Virus record (IMG/VR): IMGVR_UViG_3300009002_000654
Coordinates: 1-31,165 of that record
Direction: 5' to 3' (one strand)
Length of the DNA stretch: 31,165 nt
Origin: a virus
The position numbers and the translations under genes were made by a program. Below, one piece after another: positions 6,597 to 12,782 of the stretch. Numbering within the stretch: the first letter of the stretch is position 1; each line of letters opens with the position of its first letter. The notes under the pieces are model-generated. The model saw only the letters and a program-made list of their open reading frames with translations, did not search any database and had not been told where the DNA came from.

Positions 6597-6752
6597 ATGA
6601 AAATGCGATTCACAGCAATCCACCCTGTAAAAGGAAAAAGAGTCACTTGCTACTGCAAAAATGGTTATGTCATTTTTGCTGGCGGTTGGAGAAAATGGGT
6701 ACAGCGAAAATTCCCTTCTTCCGAAGTAACTGGATTACTTCCTGCCAAGTAA
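6597..6752 (+). CDS. Basic mini-protein (51 aa)
   Basis: A very basic 51-residue protein with Lys, Arg and Trp throughout (HPVKGKRVTCYCKNGYVIF, then GGWRKWVQRKF). It may bind nucleic acid. I chose the ATG at 6597 after TTTATT; a longer in-frame start at 6558 would lie inside the previous gene. The stop overlaps the next start (TAATG). Confidence 0.55.
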   Translation: MKMRFTAIHPVKGKRVTCYCKNGYVIFAGGWRKWVQRKFPSSEVTGLLPAK

Positions 6753-6880
6753 TGCTAAAATCTCTTGCACTCAAGTGCGACGGTCGTATTGAGTATCGTT
6801 CGCTTCCCAATAACATCAAGCCTCAAGTGCTGATTAATGGGATCAGAGAAGCCTTAGCTAACGCAGGATTTGACAATTAA
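6752..6880 (+). CDS. Hypothetical mini-protein (42 aa)
   Basis: A 42-residue soluble protein beginning within a TAATG overlap and ending just before the hairpin at 6885. It has a beta-then-helix layout (IKPQVLINGIREALANAG). It ends the 5617-6880 gene string. Function unknown. Confidence 0.5.
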   Translation: MLKSLALKCDGRIEYRSLPNNIKPQVLINGIREALANAGFDN

Positions 6881-6884
6881 GAAT

Positions 6885-7463
6885 AACAGTTAACCTCGGA
6901 GGAATTTATCCGAGTGGTGTTAACTGTTCCGTGCTGTACGGATTAAACAGAGAGGGAAGTACCCCTTAATGTTCTCCATTGGAGTAATATACAGAAGCCG
7001 ACTCTCCGCTGATCCTGTAACGAGGATTATGACGAGTGCGTTAACGGTTAGTATGTGTGTAAGGATGTGGATCTTTATGCTATTACGTGTGTGCTATTTA
7101 TGTGACAAGGTACCTACGCCTTTAATATATCTAGTGATGCGGAGTTTTATAGCCTTCCTCAGTAAAGTATGCAAAATTGATTGCAGGAAAGAAGGTCATT
7201 TAATATAGGGAAGTACTTACATCCGAAAGGATCTCGAAAGAGTAATAACAATTCACTACCTGTGGTGGAAACTTATTAGGTGTATAGTTTAGGGACTGCA
7301 AATCCGCTAAACTATATTCAGAACTTATATTATCTTAAATGTTGATAGTCATACCATACTATCTTAGTAAAGTCATTGAAGCTGTTTTATCGCAGCGTGT
7401 ATGTACCCGAAAGGAGGTCAATGATATTGTAATGCTGAAACACACTAGGCATTATATTTTAAC
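6885..7463 (+). ncRNA. Large structured RNA candidate
   Basis: About 580 bases with dense helices. AACAGTTAAC (6885-6894)/GTTAACTGTT (6919-6928) has an inner CTCGGA/TCCGAG stem. Then CTCC-ATT-GGAG; ATCCT-GTAACG-AGGAT near 7013-7028; GCCTTC...GAAGGT over TGCAA-AATTGA-TTGCA near 7152-7196; two GAAA-capped hairpins (7221-7245); TATAGTTTAG (7283-7292)/CTAAACTATA (7307-7316) over a CTGCAAA loop; GATAGT/ACTATC (7344-7363); and a junction closed by CATTGA (7374-7379)/TCAATG (7418-7423). A tRNA-like element follows. GOLLD and ROOL RNAs share this size, ornateness and tRNA linkage, but I cannot confirm membership. Confidence 0.5.
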
Positions 7464-7558
7464 GTTTCTATGGGTTGGAGAGTTCAGTACAAGACTACAA
7501 AGGCCAAACCGCCGCAATAACGTTTGCGGAGACGCTGGTTCGAATCCAGCATGAATCA
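7464..7558 (+). tRNA. Expanded tRNA-like element
   Basis: The T-arm GCTGG-TTCGAAT-CCAGC (7534-7550) is perfect and followed by ATGAATC and A. A partial acceptor partner is GTTTCTAT (7464-7471), with one mismatch and one bulge. A long arm GGGTTGG (7472-7478)/CCAAACC (7504-7510) with a 25-base loop stands in the D position. The anticodon position holds CCGCAA-TAACGT-TTGCGG (7512-7529), giving a six- or eight-base loop rather than seven. It directly follows the large RNA candidate and might be its 3' domain. Confidence 0.4.
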
Positions 7559-7590
7559 CATAATTAGTAAACCCAAAACTACCAAACATC

Positions 7591-7923
7591 ATGGCAATCC
7601 TAACACTAGCCCAACAAGACTTTGTAGACGTCTGTGCTGGACTTGACACAGTATCTAAGCGTAAGCAACAGTGGTTGTCTCTTATTGCAGCAGACAAGCT
7701 TACATGTTCTGCTACAGGTATTAAGGTAGACCATGTAGAGTACCAACTCAATAAGCATTGGAATGGTAGATCTTCTTACCACTATAACTTCTACTCACTC
7801 GGAGGAGACTTTATGACAGTTGATCACATCATCCCAAAGTCTCGTGGAGGTTCTGTAATGGATATTGATAACCTACAACCTATGCGGGACAGAGAAAACT
7901 TTGCAAAAGGTAGTAAAATTTAA
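7591..7923 (+). CDS. HNH endonuclease-like protein
   Basis: A 110-residue protein whose C-terminal half is an HNH nuclease motif: V-D78-H79-I-I-P-K-S-R-G-G, then I-D-N94-L-Q-P and N103-x-x-K-G. These are the general-base His and the two metal-site positions of the family. No CxxC zinc knuckles are present. It would nick or cut DNA. Small free-standing HNH proteins in phages act as homing endonucleases or in packaging; here it follows a folded RNA/tRNA-like region, not a terminase, so a homing role is more likely. The start is AAACATC-ATG. Confidence 0.8.
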   Translation: MAILTLAQQDFVDVCAGLDTVSKRKQQWLSLIAADKLTCSATGIKVDHVEYQLNKHWNGRSSYHYNFYSLGGDFMTVDHIIPKSRGGSVMDIDNLQPMRDRENFAKGSKI

Positions 7924-7928
7924 ACCTT

Positions 7929-8189
7929 ATGAATGAATGGTTCAACAGCCTATCCAATGAAGAATGTCGACGTCTATCTCGTATCCATCTTGGGTGCTAT
8001 ATAGGTCGTGGGGAGAAATACTGGAATCCTAAGACAGTTGCCCTCTTTTACCGTAGAGTTAACCCAATTACTCAACAAGACTTAGACGATGCTCGTCTGG
8101 AAGGTTATGAGAGAGGGTTAACTAAAGGTGTTAACATCGGAATGCAATATATTAGGAGCACTCAATTATCAAATAATGACAACATGTAA
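7929..8189 (+). CDS. Hypothetical protein (86 aa)
   Basis: An 86-residue soluble protein, helical and rich in Arg and Tyr, with no recognised domain. It starts five bases after the HNH gene, so it is likely co-transcribed. Its 3' end overlaps the start of the next mini-gene (8176) in another frame. Confidence 0.6.
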   Translation: MNEWFNSLSNEECRRLSRIHLGCYIGRGEKYWNPKTVALFYRRVNPITQQDLDDARLEGYERGLTKGVNIGMQYIRSTQLSNNDNM

Positions 8190-8298
8190 AATATGCGATG
8201 GTTCCGGTAAAGACACTACTGGAACCCGCATTTCATGCTATGCCTGTAATGGAACAGGACAAGCTACTCATGATCCAATGGATCTAAATACTCAATAA
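8176..8298 (+). CDS. DnaJ-type zinc-ribbon mini-protein (40 aa)
   Basis: A 40-residue protein with two CxxCxGxG-like repeats: CKICDGSGK near residues 4-12 and CYACNGTGQ near 23-31. This is the zinc-binding repeat of the DnaJ central domain; four Cys would bind one zinc ion. There is no J-domain, so it is a stand-alone zinc module that may bind proteins or chaperone clients. It overlaps the previous gene by 14 bases and ends two bases before the next ATG. Confidence 0.7.
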   Translation: MTTCKICDGSGKDTTGTRISCYACNGTGQATHDPMDLNTQ

Positions 8299-8300
8299 TC

Positions 8301-8663
8301 ATGTACAATCCTACCGTTACTAATACCTTCTGCCAGAATATCATTGATACATTAGCTCTTAGTGGCTTAGCTCCTACAGAAGCTCAGGAGATGCTTAATC
8401 AAAGTGATGAGCCTACCCAAGAGTTGTTAACTGAACTTGTCTATACTGTTAATAGTACCCTTCTTTCTGACCAAGACCTCTTCGCCAACGATGAGATGTT
8501 AAAGGTTGAGAAAGCACGATACTGGATGGAGTGTAAGAAAAGTATTACTGAGTATACTCGTGAAGACTGCGACTTTACCCTTGTCTTTATGGATGAGGCT
8601 ACAGACGCTCAAGGCAAAGAAGTTTTAAGACTTATCCAAGCACGATTAAAAGAACTAGCATGA
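8301..8663 (+). CDS. Hypothetical helical acidic protein (120 aa)
   Basis: A 120-residue, strongly helical, acidic protein (many Glu, Asp, Leu, Thr) with no membrane segment and no recognised motif. ATGA overlap with the phosphoesterase gene suggests coordinated synthesis and possibly a partner or regulator role, which is inference only. Confidence 0.65.
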   Translation: MYNPTVTNTFCQNIIDTLALSGLAPTEAQEMLNQSDEPTQELLTELVYTVNSTLLSDQDLFANDEMLKVEKARYWMECKKSITEYTREDCDFTLVFMDEATDAQGKEVLRLIQARLKELA

Positions 8664-9370
8664 GATTAGCAGCCATTGGAGACCCACATGGGAGATCCTT
8701 CTGGGATATCTTCTGGGTTCTCATCTTTATGTATGATCAAGTAATCTTCATGGGAGATTACCTTGACTCTTATGAGGTATCAGGAGCTACGCAGTTATCA
8801 AACCTCCAAGAAATTATTCGTCTTAAACTATCCTTTCCTGATCAAGTAGTGCTCTTACGAGGTAATCACTGCTATAGTTATATAGATCCTACACGTTTTC
8901 AGTGTGCTGGATTTGATGCTCATATAATGAATGAAGCAGCTAAACTATTTGATGACAACGACGATCTTTTCGTTGATGCCGTTGAATATGATGGTTACCT
9001 CTTTACACATGCGGGAGTATCTATGTCATGGTTAGACAGATATAATGGTTTGTATAAGCATTTACCGGTAGTTGATCAAGTTAACATGATTACGAAAGTC
9101 TTTCCGCGTTCACTTGAGTTTGCTCATAACCAAGGAAGACATTTCTCAGCCTCAGGGGATGATGTTACTCAGTCACCTATACGGATAAGACCTAGAAGCC
9201 TCCTCCTGAACCCAGCTCATCCTAAGCAGGTTATAGGACACACCCAAATTAATTTACCTACTGTACGTAAAAACCTCGATAATGAGATAGTCTTAACAGA
9301 TTGTCCTGATTATTACACTATAATTCATCATGGTGAGGTAACGTATGGTAAATACATCACCAATATTTAA
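8660..9370 (+). CDS. Calcineurin-like metallophosphoesterase
   Basis: A 236-residue protein with the full two-metal phosphoesterase signature: GDPHG (Asp8, His10), GDYLDSY (Asp33), GNH (68-70), THAG (His117) and GHT (His194). These bind the dinuclear metal centre and the phosphate. Phage members act as protein phosphatases (lambda type), nucleotide phosphatases or nucleases; the set alone does not choose between them. Length matches the lambda phosphatase type (about 220). No signal peptide is present, so it acts in the cytoplasm. A tRNA-like 3' structure directly follows the stop. Confidence 0.9.
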   Translation: MRLAAIGDPHGRSFWDIFWVLIFMYDQVIFMGDYLDSYEVSGATQLSNLQEIIRLKLSFPDQVVLLRGNHCYSYIDPTRFQCAGFDAHIMNEAAKLFDDNDDLFVDAVEYDGYLFTHAGVSMSWLDRYNGLYKHLPVVDQVNMITKVFPRSLEFAHNQGRHFSASGDDVTQSPIRIRPRSLLLNPAHPKQVIGHTQINLPTVRKNLDNEIVLTDCPDYYTIIHHGEVTYGKYITNI

Positions 9371-9445
9371 TGGTAAAACGAACCCGAATTAGCTGCTTGT
9401 ATTCTTCAAGTAGCATGCCTGACGTATTTGACGTCTCGTATCACC
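9371..9445 (+). other. tRNA-like three-arm structure after phosphoesterase
   Basis: Beginning right after the TAA, TGGT-AAA-ACGA (9371-9381) pairs at nine of eleven positions with TCGT-ATC-ACCA (9435-9445), so it ends in ACCA. It encloses an arm GCTGCTTG/CAAGTAGC (9392-9399/9407-9414) with a seven-base loop TATTCTT, and a second arm GACG-TATTTGA-CGTC (9421-9435). The layout is an acceptor, anticodon-type and T-type arm without a D-arm. No T-loop consensus is present. It may be a 3'-end structure or a reduced tRNA-like RNA. Confidence 0.35.
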
Positions 9446-9466
9446 ACCCCGAATCTTTACTAGATT

Positions 9467-9547
9467 ATGAGTACATTCATTGACCTAAAGACTCTTATTA
9501 CTGGAATGGCCGTTAAGGTATCCCTCCGAAGTAAGAGCGAATTGTGA
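9467..9547 (+). CDS. Micro-ORF (26 aa), coupled
   Basis: A 26-residue ORF, hydrophobic then basic (STFIDLKTLITGMAVKVSL), starting after CTAGATT. It ends in TGA inside GTGA, where the next ORF begins. Probably a leader peptide or the first of two coupled mini-proteins. A frameshift fusion of the two frames is an alternative. Confidence 0.45.
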   Translation: MSTFIDLKTLITGMAVKVSLRSKSEL

Positions 9548-9654
9548 AAGCTGTTGAAAATGACCTCAGTCGTCGTGCAGTTCGTGAGCTTTCCAAGCGT
9601 ACGGATAAGACTATGGCTAAGATGACTGACGCAGAGCTCCTGAGCCTCGTCTAA
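9544..9654 (+). CDS. Basic mini-protein (36 aa), GTG start
   Basis: A 36-residue ORF starting at GTG in a GTGA overlap. It is helical, basic in the centre and acidic at the end (TDAELLSLV). Codon use is C/G-ending (GTC, CTC, CGT, AAG), like the 1393 and 15415 genes, suggesting real translation. A terminator follows 13 bases later. Function unknown. Confidence 0.5.
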   Translation: MKAVENDLSRRAVRELSKRTDKTMAKMTDAELLSLV

Positions 9655-9667
9655 ACCCTTTTACCTT

Positions 9668-9736
9668 GCCTCTAAGGGCTTCTTTATGACTTAATGGTAG
9701 ATTATACTACAGTTAACGAGAGAGGCCCTTAGAAGC
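9668..9736 (+). terminator. Long stem-loop terminator
   Basis: GCCTCTAAGGGC (9668-9679) pairs with GCCCTTAGAAGC (9725-9736), 11 of 12 positions, with a 45-base loop, followed by TATTTAAAA. It closes the 9467-9654 pair. Confidence 0.5.
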
Positions 9737-9756
9737 TATTTAAAATCCTCCTATAT

Positions 9757-10086
9757 ATGCATAATTTCTTCAATTCAATCGACAAAATCAAGTTCTTCTT
9801 CCTATGGGTTTGTACCGTAGCGTTGTGCTTGATTGTCCCCCTCGTATTTGTAATACTTCCACAATATCTTGGTCAGTGCCCCAACATTGATTGGTATGTC
9901 ATGGCAAAGCAAACAGGAGGGATGCTTTTAATCTCCCCACTTCTTACTTTAGCAGCTCTCCTTGCCTCTGAAAAGGTTAAGACAAGTTATGCTCGAGTTT
10001 CTAAGAGGAAGTGGCTTTTTATTTTAATAGGCATCTTAGTCTTTCTTATGGGCTCATTAGTCTATCAGTCTTATTACTGCAGTTAA
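9757..10086 (+). CDS. Three-helix membrane protein (109 aa)
   Basis: A 109-residue inner-membrane protein with hydrophobic helices at about residues 13-35, 52-69 and 84-104, joined by a Cys-containing loop (QCPNIDWY) and a basic loop (SKRKW). Size and topology would suit a holin, but the lysin lies 11 kb away and no holin signature is recognised, so function is left open. Confidence 0.65.
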   Translation: MHNFFNSIDKIKFFFLWVCTVALCLIVPLVFVILPQYLGQCPNIDWYVMAKQTGGMLLISPLLTLAALLASEKVKTSYARVSKRKWLFILIGILVFLMGSLVYQSYYCS

Positions 10087-10173
10087 AAATTAATCGTTAA
10101 CTAAATCAAATATTTATGTACAATTTAGTCAACACCACTAGCCAAAGGTAAAGCAGGATGGCCACCTGCACAC

Positions 10174-10251
10174 GGCGAAGTATTCCCCGGGACTTCTAAT
10201 CTTGAGCGTGATAACTGGATGCAAATGTGGGTTCGACTCCCATCTTCGTCA
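10174..10251 (+). tRNA. tRNA-like cloverleaf with displaced Arg(UCU) anticodon arm
   Basis: GGCGAAG (10174-10180) pairs fully with CTTCGTC (10244-10250), discriminator A. T-arm GTGGG-TTCGACT-CCCAT (10227-10243) is standard. The first internal arm, where a D-arm belongs, is CGGGA-CTTCTAA-TCTTG, a textbook anticodon arm with U33, UCU and A37. The second internal arm is GCGT-GATAACTGG-ATGC (10206-10222), whose GG-bearing nine-base loop resembles a D-loop. If UCU decodes, this is a tRNA-Arg for AGA/AGG. An isolated D-arm-like TAGCCAAAGGTAAAGC and a GCAGG/CCTGC hairpin lie just upstream (10139-10168). Confidence 0.5.
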
Positions 10252-10253
10252 CT

Positions 10254-10328
10254 ATGAAATATAAAACCCTACATAAACCTCCTAGAGGTTATTGGACCAC
10301 CAAAATAAATAATTATGATATGGTTTAG
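10254..10328 (+). CDS. Possible micro-ORF (24 aa)
   Basis: A 24-residue basic ORF starting two bases after the tRNA-like element and overlapping the next start by 14 bases. It contains an ACCTC-CTA-GAGGT hairpin in its DNA, so this may instead be a 5' leader. Weak support. Confidence 0.25.
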   Translation: MKYKTLHKPPRGYWTTKINNYDMV

Positions 10329-10818
10329 AATACTCGTTTGGATGCTAGGTATAGCTACCCTTACTTACGGCTCTCTTATGCTACTCTCAGAGGTACTTAA
10401 GATACTAGCTAACCTGATACATGACCGTACTCCTAAGAAGACTCCTACCAAGGTGGAGTACAAGAATATGCAGATCTTAATTGATGAACTACACGGACAT
10501 GTAGTAGAATGTACGATTGACAATAGAATCTTCTATATCTCTAATAGGAGCCATAATGGTAGACCTAGTGATAGAACTAATGTACCAATTGATCCTACAC
10601 TATTTACATCTCGATGGAATTGGTATCCTTATCTTGAATACGCTCAGCGTTTCAGTGATGAGGAGTTACCTGCCCTTGAACGGTGTCTTGAAGAGGTGCA
10701 GGAAATAATCTTTAAGGAAATGCCTTTTAAGAAGTTTCGTGATCTAAGTATCTGGAACGAGACTAAAGAATACAAGGAGCTTTATTACGAAGTTCTTTCA
10801 CACCGACAAGAAAAGTAA
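10315..10818 (+). CDS. Membrane-anchored hypothetical protein (167 aa)
   Basis: Residues about 4-35 form a hydrophobic segment (one long or two short helices), followed by a basic stretch (DRTPKKTPTK) that should stay in the cytoplasm, then a soluble alpha/beta domain of about 120 residues with an acidic helix (EELPALERCLEEVQEIIFK). No known family. It ends two bases before the next ATG and so forms an operon with it. Confidence 0.7.
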   Translation: MIWFRILVWMLGIATLTYGSLMLLSEVLKILANLIHDRTPKKTPTKVEYKNMQILIDELHGHVVECTIDNRIFYISNRSHNGRPSDRTNVPIDPTLFTSRWNWYPYLEYAQRFSDEELPALERCLEEVQEIIFKEMPFKKFRDLSIWNETKEYKELYYEVLSHRQEK

Positions 10819-10819
10819 C

Positions 10820-11824
10820 ATGGAACTTAAATACTTACGCAACTACAAGATGGCTCTTCCCAAGTATAAGGGAGTAGAGATTCGAGAAGTAGTTAAGAAT
10901 AATCCAGAGTACTTCATTTGGCTTCGGATGAATACAAACCATACACTATCTAGATCATTATCTAATCAGGTATGTTTAAAGTTTTGTAATCATGAACTGT
11001 TTCCTTCTACAAAATTTGTCATTAATGGCCCACGGGTTAGTTGGGTAAATTGTGGAGGTATAGGTAAAGCTTATGAAGGTGCTTACCCTTATACTAATAG
11101 GATTAGAACCTTTAAGTTCTTTAGTTATCAGAACGAGCCTAGGATCATTATACTAGACGAACAAGGTTATAGTTGGATGATCAGTAAGGGAGATGACCTT
11201 AAAAGACTTACTCCTAAGGAACCAGTACCTCAATCTATAGGTTCCCTTAAGAACTGTAAGGTTGGTGATAAGCTTACTTTACACGATAACTTAGCTCGTC
11301 TAGGTTGTGCAAAAGAAGCAGCAAAGTTTGAAGGCCAAGAAGTAACAGTTAAGAGTATCACCCACTCTGGTATCATACTAGCTGAATATAGATTTGGTTA
11401 TGTATGGCAAGCAAAATATTTTAAATATGGCTCTTATAGGCCTAAGGAAGCTTTAGAGCTGTACCCTACAGACGGTCCTCCTTGTAGCATAGGAGATGAG
11501 TATAGTTTTAAAAAAGGACCACGAAGAAAGATTGTCAAGATTCAGAAAGCAAGCAATGGTCAATTTGCTATAACTCATAACTCTGGCGTATCCTATTATC
11601 GAAGTTCTAATTTTCAGGAATTCACTTTTTACAAAAATACTACTAATGAAGTATCTAAAACGACTGCAACAGTCAGAGGAAGTTCGTTCAGCGAAACGCC
11701 TCACATTCCTCGTCGCCAAACAGCACGAGTCTTTCAGAGCCCAACGGACAGCCAATCGCCTCAAGCGATTAGAACTCGAAGCCGACGAGTACGATATGCT
11801 CCACTCGGAAGGGTTGACCTGTAA
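10820..11824 (+). CDS. Protein with ExoX-C-like N-terminal domain
   Basis: A 334-residue protein. Residues about 12-40 (LPKYKGVEIREVVKNNPEYF, then IWL) match the small ExoX-like C-terminal domain found with phage exonucleases and ligases (pattern GKYKGxxIxEVxxxDPxYLxWL); here it stands at the N-terminus with no nuclease core visible. The middle has repeated small beta modules with KVGDKLTLHDN and SIGDEYSFKKGP segments, like SH3/KOW-type domains. From about residue 277 it is low-complexity Ser/Thr/Arg-rich and is read over the 11646 gene in another frame. The nucleic-acid-binding role is inferred. Confidence 0.65.
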   Translation: MELKYLRNYKMALPKYKGVEIREVVKNNPEYFIWLRMNTNHTLSRSLSNQVCLKFCNHELFPSTKFVINGPRVSWVNCGGIGKAYEGAYPYTNRIRTFKFFSYQNEPRIIILDEQGYSWMISKGDDLKRLTPKEPVPQSIGSLKNCKVGDKLTLHDNLARLGCAKEAAKFEGQEVTVKSITHSGIILAEYRFGYVWQAKYFKYGSYRPKEALELYPTDGPPCSIGDEYSFKKGPRRKIVKIQKASNGQFAITHNSGVSYYRSSNFQEFTFYKNTTNEVSKTTATVRGSSFSETPHIPRRQTARVFQSPTDSQSPQAIRTRSRRVRYAPLGRVDL

Positions 11825-11909
11825 AGGTCTTGTCGATCTCCGTGCTGAAATCAAGGAATTGAAGCAAACCGAAGAAGATATCTCCGCAACCATCAAGGAG
11901 TTGTTCTAA
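11646..11909 (+). CDS. Coiled-coil protein overlapping 10820 gene
   Basis: An 87-residue helical protein rich in Glu, Lys, Arg and Leu, with heptad-like repeats across residues 2-45 and 58-86. It overlaps the last 179 bases of the preceding gene in a different frame. Its codon use and balanced composition look more natural than the overlapped tail, so I regard this as the main coding frame there. It is followed by a strong terminator. Function unknown; coiled-coil oligomer likely. Confidence 0.7.
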   Translation: MKYLKRLQQSEEVRSAKRLTFLVAKQHESFRAQRTANRLKRLELEADEYDMLHSEGLTCKGLVDLRAEIKELKQTEEDISATIKELF

Positions 11910-11932
11910 GTCAGCCTATCCGACTACAGTAT

Positions 11933-11964
11933 CCCCCAAGGCATCAGTGTCTTGGGGGCTTTTT
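11933..11964 (+). terminator. Strong rho-independent terminator
   Basis: CCCCCAAG (11933-11940) pairs perfectly with CTTGGGGG (11951-11958), followed by C and five Ts. Classic intrinsic terminator ending the 10315-11909 group. Confidence 0.9.
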
Positions 11965-11982
11965 AACCAGTAAACAACAATC

Positions 11983-12435
11983 ATGAAGAATCTAATCCTC
12001 TCCCTTCTGCTACTCGTAGCACTAACAACCACACTCTCTGCTCAGGAGTTTAACTGCTACTGTCCGGAACCGGCACCAGTGTCGTATGCACCAGTGCAGT
12101 ACCAACAGCCTCAGCAATACATTGCTCCGAGAACCTACACGGCAGACCCGTGTAACGTTGTAGGAACCATTACGCCTACGCTTATCGTACCTGAACGACC
12201 AGTAATCAAATCGGTTAATGCTCTTCGTGTGGTCTCTTTTAGAAGCTTGGTTGATGTAAAACTCAAATCTGGGTATCTCATTGACTATGAAGGTGGGCTA
12301 TACCGAGTGTATGTTGATTGGCGTTACTTCAAAGGCGCTAATGCAGAGCATAAGGCACAAGCTGATGGTTACTGTACTTACATATACACTCTCCGCTCTT
12401 CCGATGCTGTCGAAGGGTTAAGAGAAACAAGATAA
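11983..12435 (+). CDS. Secreted hypothetical protein (150 aa)
   Basis: Residues 1-21 form a signal peptide ending LSAQ, typical of Bacteroidota. The mature part starts with Cys-x-Cys (NCYCPEP), then a Pro/Gln/Tyr-rich stretch (about residues 30-60), then a compact domain with two more Cys, probably disulfide-bonded in the periplasm. No family recognised. It starts a run of envelope-directed genes reaching to 17859. The leader is AAACAACAATC-ATG. Confidence 0.8.
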   Translation: MKNLILSLLLLVALTTTLSAQEFNCYCPEPAPVSYAPVQYQQPQQYIAPRTYTADPCNVVGTITPTLIVPERPVIKSVNALRVVSFRSLVDVKLKSGYLIDYEGGLYRVYVDWRYFKGANAEHKAQADGYCTYIYTLRSSDAVEGLRETR

Positions 12436-12446
12436 ACACTGATAGT

Positions 12447-12536
12447 CTCTAGCACCAAAGACTAGAGTGAAGTGTCGATGGGGGTTAATCCTTTGGAGGT
12501 GATGACTCAATACAAGGGGTTCCCCCATCATTTTTT
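12447..12536 (+). terminator. Tandem hairpins with terminator
   Basis: A small hairpin CTCTAG (12447-12452)/CTAGAG (12462-12467) precedes GATGGGGG (12477-12484)/CCCCCATC (12522-12529). That stem extends inward through AATCCTTTG/CAAGGGGTT with G-U pairs and is followed by ATTTTTT. A very stable intrinsic terminator. Confidence 0.85.
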
Positions 12537-12548
12537 AAATACTACTCT

Positions 12549-12779
12549 ATGACTATTCAACAGAAGAAAGATAGAAAACATCGTAGATGTCAGAAACGTA
12601 GAGCACAGAATCAAGAGGTTCGTGATTATGTTAAACAACATGACTGTTCCTTTGCTGAAGCTAAAGCTATGCTTAAGTATGGTTGTTATGTATGGTATGA
12701 CTCTGATTCTCCTACAGGATATTCACAATACTGTTCCTACGTAGGAACCTGCCAATCACCCTGTAATGGGGATTGCTAA
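12549..12779 (+). CDS. Basic, Cys-rich mini-protein (76 aa)
   Basis: The N-terminal 30 residues are highly basic (QKKDRKHRRCQKRRAQ), then a helix (CSFAEAKAMLK), then an aromatic and Cys-rich tail with six Cys (C-Y-V-W, C-S-Y, C-Q-S-P-C, C). This suggests nucleic-acid binding with a possible metal site. Unknown family. It is followed immediately by a tRNA-like element. Confidence 0.6.
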   Translation: MTIQQKKDRKHRRCQKRRAQNQEVRDYVKQHDCSFAEAKAMLKYGCYVWYDSDSPTGYSQYCSYVGTCQSPCNGDC

Positions 12780-12782
12780 TAA

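Noticed and set aside
6969-7208. A 79-codon open frame inside the folded region
   Set aside because: Composition is odd for the genome, there is no leader-like start context, and it runs through several strong hairpins; structured RNA explains the sequence better.
7250-7340. tRNA-Cys suggested by the CTGCAAA loop
   Set aside because: The loop matches a Cys(GCA) anticodon loop, but the stem is a 10-bp continuous helix with a bulge and no T-arm or acceptor can be found around it.
11453-11896. Minus-strand frame of 147 codons
   Set aside because: Antisense to two overlapping + strand genes; Ser/Arg-rich as expected for a shadow. No minus-strand gene is supported anywhere in the window.
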